From Gemmatimonadota bacterium (GTDB lineage Bacteria; Gemmatimonadota; Gemmatimonadetes; Longimicrobiales; RSA9), in NCBI GenBank assembly GCA_016207445.1, contig JACQPS010000092.1, positions 1 through 13,786 on the forward strand: DNA of 13,786 bases. Direction: 5' to 3'. Each line of letters starts with the position of its first letter. The stretch's first letter is position 1. The notes beneath the pieces are model-generated. The model was given only the letters and a program-made list of their open reading frames with translations, did not search any database and was not told the DNA's origin. The translations under genes were made by a program, and so were the position numbers. Below are positions 8,866 through 13,786 of the stretch, piece by piece.

Positions 8866-10482
8866 TCAGGACCTCCGCTCCGCTCGCGCAGGAAGGTACA
8901 TGGTGAACTGCGCGCCCTGCCCCGGCGCGCCGTCCACGAAGATCGCGCCCCGGTGCGCCTCCACCGCGCGGTGCACCAGGGCCAGGCCCAGACCCGTACC
9001 ACCCTCCCGACGGGTGAAGAACGGGTCGAAGATGCGCGGCACGTCCTCGGCCCGGATGCCGGGGCCGCTGTCGCTCACCGCGATGCGCACCGGCGCCGCC
9101 AGCTCGACGCCGGCCGGGAGCTGCCGCTCCTCCACCGCACCCAGCTCGACGCGCACGGCGCCGCCGCCCGCGTGCTGGACCGCATTCAGGACCAGGTTGA
9201 AGATGGCGCGGTGGAGCAGGTCTTCGTCGCCCTCGATCACGAGCGGCTCGGCCGGCGGCTCGAATTCGATGCGCGCGCCGGCCCCGCCATCCGGATGCTG
9301 GCGCACCAGCGCGATCGCGTGACCGGCCACCGCGCCCAGATCGACCTCGGCGCGCCGCTTCATCTCCACGCGGCTGAACTCGATGAACTCCGAGAGCAGC
9401 CGGCTCAGCCGGTCGGACTCGGCCACCACGAGCCGCTGGAGCACACCCTTGTCTTCGCCGCTCAGCCGGCGGCCGCTCAACTGCTCGACGGCGCTCCGGA
9501 TGGAGGCCAGCGGGTTCTTGATCTCGTGCGCGAGCGACGCCGAGAGCTCCGCCACCGCCTCGAGCCGCTCCGCCCGCCGGTTCAGCTCCTCGACGCGCCT
9601 GCCGTCCGTGATGTCCTGAAAGACCGCCGTCACCCACGGGTCGCCCTCCCGCTCCAGCAGCGTCGTGCGCGCCCCCAGGATGCGCTGCCCCTCCGCCGTG
9701 GTGGCCACCACCTCGTGCCGCCGCGCCGGCGCGCGCAGCGCCCCGGTCCGCCGGATGATGGTCCCCAGACCCGCAGCACGCCGGTCCAGCTCTTCCAGCA
9801 CCGGGCGCCCCAGCCACTCCCGCTGGCGCAGGCTGAGCAGCGACTCGGCCGCCGCGTTCACGTACACCAGACGCCCCACCGCATCCACCGTGACCACGCC
9901 GGTGTCGATCGTGGCCAGGACATCGCTCGTGTCCAGCCGCAGCTGACGCAGCTCCGATTCGACCGCACCCAGCGCGGTCCCCGCCTGCCGCACCCGGTCG
10001 CCCAGGTAGCCCGTCACCAGCGCCAGCACCGCGAAGAGCGCGATCTGGATGAAGACGCTCCCCGGCGGCACCGCCGTGTGCAGCCACACGATGTCCGCGA
10101 AATAAAGGATGCTGCAAAGCCCGCCGATCAGGACGCCCCCCGGCAGGGGCAAGAGCAGCGCGCCCGCGGCGATCACCGGGATGTACAGCGGCGCGAAGTC
10201 GCTGTCCGCGCCGCCGGTCAGATGCACCACCGACGTGACCAGCAGCGTATCGAACAGCACCTGCGCGTACAGGAAGTTCCGGCCCGGCGTCCGACCCAGC
10301 AGCTGCGTGTGCCACACGCTCACCAGCGTCACGCCGATCGAGAGCAGCAGCACCAGCGTGGCCAAGAGCGTCGTCTGCGGCGACGTCAGCGGCCACACCA
10401 GCACCGCTCCGCCGAAGATGCCCGCGGCCAGGGTCAGACGGCCGAGATACAGCCAGCGCAACAAGCGCGGCGATGGCACCAT
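8866..10482 (-). CDS. PilS/NtrB-like membrane sensor histidine kinase
   Basis: A 538-residue inner-membrane kinase. Residues 7-160 hold about six hydrophobic segments with very short loops, a sensor layout like PilS. A PAS-like region follows (about 180-290). The HisKA dimerisation helix has the phosphorylated H319 in SASLAHEIKNPL. The HATPase domain shows the N-box (NLVLNAVQH, 429-437), DSGPGI (471-476) and GTGLGLA (495-501). It presumably phosphorylates the sigma-54 regulator encoded 3 bp downstream; the signal is unknown. Start choice: the frame also opens at GTG 10545, adding 21 residues rich in Arg, Ser and Pro. I prefer ATG 10482 because the membrane region starts right after it and the extra stretch is coded by short direct repeats that look intergenic. 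The ribosome site there (CAGG) is weak, so the longer start remains possible. Confidence 0.92.
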   Translation of the reverse strand: MVPSPRLLRWLYLGRLTLAAGIFGGAVLVWPLTSPQTTLLATLVLLLSIGVTLVSVWHTQLLGRTPGRNFLYAQVLFDTLLVTSVVHLTGGADSDFAPLYIPVIAAGALLLPLPGGVLIGGLCSILYFADIVWLHTAVPPGSVFIQIALFAVLALVTGYLGDRVRQAGTALGAVESELRQLRLDTSDVLATIDTGVVTVDAVGRLVYVNAAAESLLSLRQREWLGRPVLEELDRRAAGLGTIIRRTGALRAPARRHEVVATTAEGQRILGARTTLLEREGDPWVTAVFQDITDGRRVEELNRRAERLEAVAELSASLAHEIKNPLASIRSAVEQLSGRRLSGEDKGVLQRLVVAESDRLSRLLSEFIEFSRVEMKRRAEVDLGAVAGHAIALVRQHPDGGAGARIEFEPPAEPLVIEGDEDLLHRAIFNLVLNAVQHAGGGAVRVELGAVEERQLPAGVELAAPVRIAVSDSGPGIRAEDVPRIFDPFFTRREGGTGLGLALVHRAVEAHRGAIFVDGAPGQGAQFTMYLPARAERRS

Positions 10483-10506
10483 CACGCCTGCGAGTGCGTC
10501 CGGGGA

Positions 10507-10527
10507 GCGCCGGCGAGGCGCCGGCGA
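10507..10527. repeat. Two tandem GCGCCGGCGA units
   Basis: GCGCCGGCGA occurs at 10507-10516 and again at 10518-10527, an 11-bp period. The core CGCCGGCG is self-complementary, so the two copies could also pair as a hairpin. The stretch lies in the 63 bp between the two candidate start codons of the kinase gene and favours reading that stretch as leader rather than coding sequence. Confidence 0.6.
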
Positions 10528-10550
10528 ACGGAGAGAGTGGCACACAAGCT

Positions 10551-10585
10551 AGCCCCGCCTCTTGCAAGTTGCAAGAGGCGGGGCT
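10551..10585. repeat. Perfect 35-bp palindrome upstream of the kinase gene
   Basis: Arms agccccgcctcttgcaa (10551-10567) and its exact reverse complement (10569-10585) are separated by a single G at 10568. The arms are 17 bp with no mismatch. It lies 69 bp before the kinase ATG, and 6 bp before the alternative GTG, where it would cover a GAGGCGGGG ribosome-site-like stretch. It could be an operator for a dimeric regulator, a cruciform-forming repeat or an mRNA hairpin. No T-tract follows on either strand, so an ordinary intrinsic terminator is unlikely. Confidence 0.85.
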
Positions 10586-10597
10586 TGCAAAGTGCCG
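10582..10597 (-). promoter_or_regulatory. Weak candidate sigma-54 promoter for the kinase/regulator unit
   Basis: The minus strand reads CGGCACTTTGCAAGCC, which keeps the obligatory GG-N10-GC spacing of a -24/-12 promoter and matches the GGCAC of the -24 box. The -12 box is AAGC instead of TTGC, a poor match. Transcription would start inside the adjacent palindrome. Because the unit encodes a sigma-54 activator, autoregulation would make sense, but this site may be chance. Confidence 0.15.
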
Positions 10598-10609
10598 GGG
10601 CAGGCTGGC

Positions 10610-10718
10610 AACTGCCGGGCTAACTACCGGGAACTACCGGTCTAACTACCCGGAACTGCCGGGCGAAATGCCGGGGGACAGCCGGGCAAAATGCCGGAAA
10701 CGGCCGGGCCAACTCCGG
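10610..10718 (+). repeat. Array of about ten AACTRCCGG-like units, 10-12 bp apart
   Basis: Units begin near 10610, 10622, 10632, 10644, 10654, 10666, 10678, 10689, 10699 and 10711. The clearest read AACTGCCGGG or AACTACCGGG; later ones decay to AAATGCCGG, ACAGCCGGG, AAACGGCCGGG and AACTCCGG. Steps of 10 to 12 bp put each unit on nearly the same face of the helix. There are no unique spacers, so this is not a CRISPR array. It lies between the fmdB-like gene's stop and the kinase gene, and it shares its core with an inverted cluster at 11131-11211. Confidence 0.75.
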
Positions 10719-10797
10719 TCCGGGCCCGTCGTGGCCGCGGGACACGGCAGGGGAAGGTCGTGGGCCGCGGCGGGACTCTGTCGCCCCCTGGGCGCTG

Positions 10798-11013
10798 CTA
10801 ATTCATGCCGCAGTTGCAGGGATTGCCACTGGTTGAGCAGACCGGCGCCGCCTGCTTGCCGCCGGCCCCCACGAGGGCGGGTGCCGAGAGTCGGAGTGCC
10901 GTGTCGGTGCCACCGCACCGGGGGCAGGTTTGTTGGCGGAGGCGTTCCTCGAATTTCATGCGGAGCTCGAAGGCCGTGCCGCAGGTCCGGCACGCGTATT
11001 CGTAGAGGGGCAT
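10798..11013 (-). CDS. FmdB-family small zinc-ribbon protein
   Basis: A 71-residue protein beginning MPLYEYACRTCG, the hallmark opening of the FmdB (CxxC_CXXC_SSSS) zinc-ribbon family. Two knuckles, C8-x2-C11 and C30-x2-C33, should bind one zinc. A flexible Gly/Ala linker leads to a cysteine-containing tail (C59, C66, C68, ending CNCGMN), as in other family members. The family is named for a putative regulator of formamidase genes, but the function of most members is unknown and DNA binding is not established for this one. It starts at ATG 11013; upstream GGGAG about 8 nt away is only a weak ribosome site. It stands alone on the minus strand, divergent from the secreted peptidase gene, and short repeat clusters in opposite orientations flank it on both sides. 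Confidence 0.88.
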   Translation of the reverse strand: MPLYEYACRTCGTAFELRMKFEERLRQQTCPRCGGTDTALRLSAPALVGAGGKQAAPVCSTSGNPCNCGMN

Positions 11014-11130
11014 GGGATTGGCTCCCGTACTCGGGTTCGTCGAAAATCTAGCCGAAAAATGTCGGCTCAGAGGAGCCGGAGGTCAAGTCCGAGACAAGCC
11101 GGGGATCCCCACCAGCCGTCGCCCGGTACT

Positions 11131-11211
11131 AGAGGGACAATTCCGGTTCTTAGACGGCCGTTCCCGCTTTTTAGACCGGCCGTTCCCGGCCTCCAGACCG
11201 GCAGTTCCCGG
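11131..11211 (-). repeat. Cluster of four related repeat units, 21-22 bp apart, inverted relative to the left array
   Basis: On the plus strand the units start at 11131 (AGAGGGACAATTCCGG), 11152 (AGACGGCCGTTCCCG), 11173 (AGACCGGCCGTTCCCGG) and 11195 (AGACCGGCAGTTCCCGG), at steps of 21, 21 and 22 bp, or two helical turns. Read on the minus strand, the last contains GGGAACTGCCGGTCT, which matches plus-strand 10629-10643 (GGGAACTACCGGTCT) at 14 of 15 positions. The two clusters are therefore the same family facing opposite ways. Confidence 0.75.
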
Positions 11212-11224
11212 TACGGGCCTTGCT

Positions 11225-11237
11225 GCCGTTTAACGGC
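11225..11237. promoter_or_regulatory. Perfect 13-bp palindrome upstream of the secreted peptidase gene
   Basis: GCCGTT-T-AACGGC has exact 6-bp arms around a single T, 30 bp before the ATG at 11268. The position fits an operator or a 5' UTR hairpin for that gene. The GCCGTT arm also occurs in the repeat units just upstream, so it may simply be a degenerate relative of them. Confidence 0.35.
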
Positions 11238-11267
11238 CTCCTGCCCGCGTCCGTCAAAGGAGGATGC

Positions 11268-13786
11268 ATGGGAATTCGCAGGGCTGCAACGCGCGCGCTG
11301 GTTTCCTGCGCGCCCCTTGCGCTCGCGCTCCTCGCGCGGGCGCCCGATGCGCCGGCGCAGTACTTCGGCCGGAACAAGGTGCAGTACCAGGACTTCGACT
11401 GGCGGGTGCTCGAGACGGAGCACTTCCGCATCCACTTCTATCCCGAGGAGACGGAGGCGGTCCAGGACGCGGCGCGCATGAGCGAGCGCTGGTACGCGCG
11501 GCTCGGCGGCCTGTTCCGGCACCAGTTCCGCGGGCGCAAGCCGCTCATCTTCTACGCCGATCACCCCGACTTCCAGCAGACGAACGTCATCAGCGGACTC
11601 ATTCCCGAAGCGACGGGCGGCGTGACGGAGGCGCTCAAAAACCGCGTCACCATGCCGCTCACGGGCACGTACCGCGAGAACGACCACGTGCTGGGCCACG
11701 AGCTCGTGCACGCGTTCCAGTACGACCTTGCCGGCGGCGCCCAGGGCGGTGGACTCGCCGCGCTGTCCCGGCTCCCGCTCTGGCTGGTCGAAGGCATGGC
11801 CGAGTACCTCTCGCTCGGCCGAGAGGATCCGCACACGGCGATGTGGCTCCGCGATGCCGCGCTGCGCGGCGAGCTGCCCACCATCGAGCAGCTCACGCGC
11901 GACCCGCGCTTCTTCCCCTACCGCTACGGGCAGGCGCTCTGGGCCTACATCGGCGGGCGTTGGGGCGATGCCGCCGTCACGCAGCTCTTCCGCACCGCGC
12001 TGCGCCAGGGGTGGGAGCGCGCACTCGATCTCGTGCTCGGGATGGACGACGAGGCGCTGTCGCGCGAGTGGCTCGCGGCGATCCGCGCCGCCTATTTCCC
12101 GGCGGTGGTCGGACGCACGGCGCCCCGCGAGGCAGGGGAGCTCTTGCTCGGGCAGAAGGGGGCCGGCGGCATGAACCTGGGCCCCGTCATCAGCCCGGAT
12201 GGCCGGCACGTGGCCTTCTTCTCCCGCCGCGAGCTCTTCACGATCGACCTGTACCTGGCGGACGCTCGCACGGGCAAGGTGCTGAAGAAGCTGGCGAGCC
12301 CGGCGACCGACGCGCATTTCGACGCGCTCAGCTTCATCAACTCGGCGGGCGCCTGGTCGCCGGACGGCCGCCGCTTTGCCTTCGTCGTTTTCGCGGGGGG
12401 CGACAACGAGCTCGCCATCCTGGACGTGGAGCGCCGCCGCGTCGAGAAGCGGGTGCGTGTGCGCGGCGTGGGCGCGGTGTCGACGCCGGCCTGGTCGCCG
12501 GACGGGCGGCGACTCGCCTTTTCCGGCTCGTCGGGCGGCATCAGCGACCTGTATCTGCTCGATCTGGAGAAGGAGACGGTGCGGCAGCTCACGCGCGATC
12601 GCTTCGCGGACCTGCACCCCGCCTGGTCGCCCGACGGCCGCACGCTGGCCTTCGCCACCGACCGCGGCGGAGACACCGATTTCCAGCGGCTGGTCTACGC
12701 ACGCCTGGGCATCGGGCTGCTGGACGTGGAGGCGCTCACGATTCGCCTGCTGCGCCCGCTCGGCGACGCCAAGCACGTGAACCCGCAGTTCTCGCCGGAT
12801 GGCCGCGACCTGTTCTTCGTATCCGATGCCGGGGGGTTCAGCGACGTCTACCGCGTCTCGCTCGGAACGGGCGAGGTCCGGCAGGTCACGCGGCTCGCGA
12901 CCGGCGTGAGCGGCATCACCTCCCTCTCGCCCGCGCTCTCCATCGCGCAGCAGACCGGTCACATGGTGTTCTCGGTGTTCGAGAACGGCGGCTACAGCGT
13001 GTACGCGCTCGGCCCGGAGCGGAGCGCCGGAGAGCCGGTCGCGCCCGCGGCCGCAGAGGTCGCGGCGGCGGGGATCTTGCCGCCCGCCGAGGCGGCCGGC
13101 GCCGGCGTCGTCGCCACCTACCTCGCCGATCCCGCCACGGGCCTGCCCGGGGGCGGCTTCGATGCGCACGACTACCGCCCGTCGCTTTCGCTGGATTATG
13201 TGGGAGCGCAGGCGGTCGGCGGCGGCATCGCCCTGACCGGGGACCGCTTCGGCAGCGCGCTGGGCGGCGGCATCTCACTCTTCTTCAGCGACATGCTCGG
13301 CGACCATGCCGTGGGCGGCGCCGTGCAGGCGAACGGCGGTGTCGAGGATATCGGCGGGCAAGCGTTCTACACCTACCGCGAGCACCGCTGGAACTGGGGC
13401 GGCGTGGTCGGGCACCTGCCGTTCCTGACCGGTTTCACGCACATCGGCGTCAACCCCGACGGCTCGCGGCGCATCGAGCAGTTCCGCGACCGCGTGTTCC
13501 TGGATCAGGTGATGGGCATCACGCAGTACCCGTTCTCGCTGACCCGCCGCTTCGAGGCCAGCCTGGGTTACACCCGCGTGAGCTTCAACCGCGAGGTCGA
13601 GCGGCTCACGGTGATCGGCGGGCAGATCACGGACCGGCAGGAGCAGGAGCTCGACGCCCCGGATGCGCTGAACTTCATCGAGAGCTCCGCGGCGCTGGTC
13701 GGCGACAACAGCTTCTTCGGGTTCACCTCTCCCGTCGCGGGCTGGCGCTATCGCTTCGAGGCCTCGCCCGCGTTCGGAACGCTGAC
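11268..13786 (+). CDS. Secreted HExxH peptidase with PD40 propeller and C-terminal beta-barrel (partial at 3' end)
   Basis: The first 839 residues, open to the window edge. A signal peptide (1-30) has Arg4-Arg5, a hydrophobic core and an APA cleavage site before QYFG. Residues 35-280 look like a zinc peptidase of the MA clan: HELVH at 144-148 supplies two zinc-binding histidines and the catalytic Glu145, and EGMAEY (175-180) could supply the third ligand. A TolB/PD40-like propeller follows, with SPDGR motifs at 309-313, 364-368, 410-414, 454-458 and 509-513. A disordered Ala/Pro stretch (588-612) leads to alternating, Gly- and aromatic-rich sequence from about 637, typical of outer-membrane strands. 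A surface-anchored protease is the likely role, but the substrate is unknown. ATG 11268 is chosen because AAAGGAGG lies 4 nt upstream; the ATG at 11264 is in another frame. Confidence 0.88.
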   Translation, partial: MGIRRAATRALVSCAPLALALLARAPDAPAQYFGRNKVQYQDFDWRVLETEHFRIHFYPEETEAVQDAARMSERWYARLGGLFRHQFRGRKPLIFYADHPDFQQTNVISGLIPEATGGVTEALKNRVTMPLTGTYRENDHVLGHELVHAFQYDLAGGAQGGGLAALSRLPLWLVEGMAEYLSLGREDPHTAMWLRDAALRGELPTIEQLTRDPRFFPYRYGQALWAYIGGRWGDAAVTQLFRTALRQGWERALDLVLGMDDEALSREWLAAIRAAYFPAVVGRTAPREAGELLLGQKGAGGMNLGPVISPDGRHVAFFSRRELFTIDLYLADARTGKVLKKLASPATDAHFDALSFINSAGAWSPDGRRFAFVVFAGGDNELAILDVERRRVEKRVRVRGVGAVSTPAWSPDGRRLAFSGSSGGISDLYLLDLEKETVRQLTRDRFADLHPAWSPDGRTLAFATDRGGDTDFQRLVYARLGIGLLDVEALTIRLLRPLGDAKHVNPQFSPDGRDLFFVSDAGGFSDVYRVSLGTGEVRQVTRLATGVSGITSLSPALSIAQQTGHMVFSVFENGGYSVYALGPERSAGEPVAPAAAEVAAAGILPPAEAAGAGVVATYLADPATGLPGGGFDAHDYRPSLSLDYVGAQAVGGGIALTGDRFGSALGGGISLFFSDMLGDHAVGGAVQANGGVEDIGGQAFYTYREHRWNWGGVVGHLPFLTGFTHIGVNPDGSRRIEQFRDRVFLDQVMGITQYPFSLTRRFEASLGYTRVSFNREVERLTVIGGQITDRQEQELDAPDALNFIESSAALVGDNSFFGFTSPVAGWRYRFEASPAFGTL

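Larger units (their letters stand above)
10483..10797. other. Intergenic region between the kinase gene and the fmdB-like gene
   Basis: About 315 bp with no supportable gene. From left to right it contains two copies of GCGCCGGCGA (10507-10516 and 10518-10527), a perfect 35-bp palindrome (10551-10585), a run of AACTRCCGG-like units (10610-10718) and an imperfect direct repeat of GTCGTGGGCCGCGG (10728-10740 and 10757-10770). It should carry the promoter of the minus-strand kinase/regulator/glycan unit and the end of the fmdB transcript. No clear sigma-70 promoter and no hairpin with a T-tract could be found. Confidence 0.7.
11014..11267. other. Divergent intergenic region between the fmdB-like gene and the secreted peptidase gene
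   Basis: This 254-bp stretch must hold the start signals for both divergent genes. Near the fmdB side are small hairpins (GCCGA...TCGGC at 11051-11066 and GGCTC...GAGCC at 11064-11077). In the middle is a repeat cluster at 11131-11211. Near the plus-strand gene are a 13-bp palindrome at 11225-11237 and the ribosome site AAAGGAGG at 11256-11263. I see no convincing -35/-10 pair for either direction and no further gene. Confidence 0.7.

Noticed and set aside
10551..10585. Rho-independent terminator for the fmdB-like gene
   Set aside because: The hairpin is strong, but no T-tract follows on either strand and it lies over 200 bp beyond the stop.
8953..10623. 556-codon plus-strand frame opposite the histidine kinase gene
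   Set aside because: Composition is Arg/His/Gln-rich and the opposite strand has all the histidine kinase boxes.
10610..10718. CRISPR array
   Set aside because: Units are only about 10 bp and directly abutting, with no unique spacers and no cas genes in the window.
10728..10770. Imperfect direct repeat GTCGTGGGCCGCGG, two copies 29 bp apart
   Set aside because: It is real in the sequence, but with two imperfect copies in very GC-rich DNA there is too little to call it a functional site.
10473..11051. 192-codon plus-strand frame crossing the repeat array and fmdB
   Set aside because: Its regular PG/NY pattern simply reflects translation of the AACTRCCGG units, and it runs antisense to the well-supported FmdB-like gene.
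11056..11086. Sigma-70 promoter for the fmdB-like gene (TTGACC and CATTTT on the minus strand)
   Set aside because: The -35 is good but the spacer is 19 bp and the -10 is weak; not enough to call.
11067..13169. 700-codon open frame on the minus strand opposite the secreted peptidase gene
   Set aside because: The plus strand has a signal peptide, HExxH and five SPDGR repeats plus a strong ribosome site; the minus frame is Arg/Glu-rich without a domain.

Overview
The window is very GC-rich bacterial DNA, dense in genes. It reads like a diderm soil or sediment bacterium. The secreted peptidase / beta-propeller / beta-barrel protein at the right end, together with the sigma-54 style of regulation, makes me think of Gemmatimonadota. 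That placement is inference from protein style, not from a marker gene.

Left and centre (1-10482, all minus strand): one tightly packed transcription unit, reading from right to left. It begins with a membrane sensor histidine kinase (8866-10482) and its NtrC-type sigma-54 response regulator (7495-8862). Five polysaccharide genes follow: a DPM1-like family 2 glycosyltransferase (6581-7498), a membrane-anchored family 2 glycosyltransferase (5448-6584), a bi-domain dehydrogenase made of an MDR part and a Gfo/Idh/MocA part (3254-5428), a glutamine-dependent asparagine-synthase-type amidotransferase (1352-3250) and a Wzx/MATE-like flippase (13-1359). Neighbours are separated by 19 bp or less, or overlap. 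A possible next gene starts with GTG at position 16 and runs off the left edge. The likely job is to make and export a surface glycan whose sugars are oxidised and amidated. The two-component pair at the head of the unit probably controls it. No polymerase, priming transferase or chain-length regulator lies in the window.

Middle (10483-11267): two intergenic stretches of about 315 and 254 bp flank a small minus-strand FmdB-type zinc-ribbon gene (10798-11013). The left stretch holds a perfect 35-bp palindrome and about ten short AACTRCCGG-like units spaced 10-12 bp apart. The right stretch holds related units in the opposite orientation, spaced 21-22 bp apart, plus a perfect 13-bp palindrome. 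These helically phased repeats, inverted around fmdB, are the most unusual part of the window, and no gene explains them.

Right (11268-13786, plus strand): the first 839 codons of a secreted protein, cut by the window edge. It has a signal peptide, an HExxH peptidase domain, five SPDGR (PD40/TolB-like) propeller repeats and the beginning of what looks like an outer-membrane beta-barrel.

I found no rRNA, tRNA, CRISPR array, transposase or phage gene. I recognise no wholly new system. The repeat-flanked fmdB locus and the regulator-plus-glycan unit are the parts most worth a second look.
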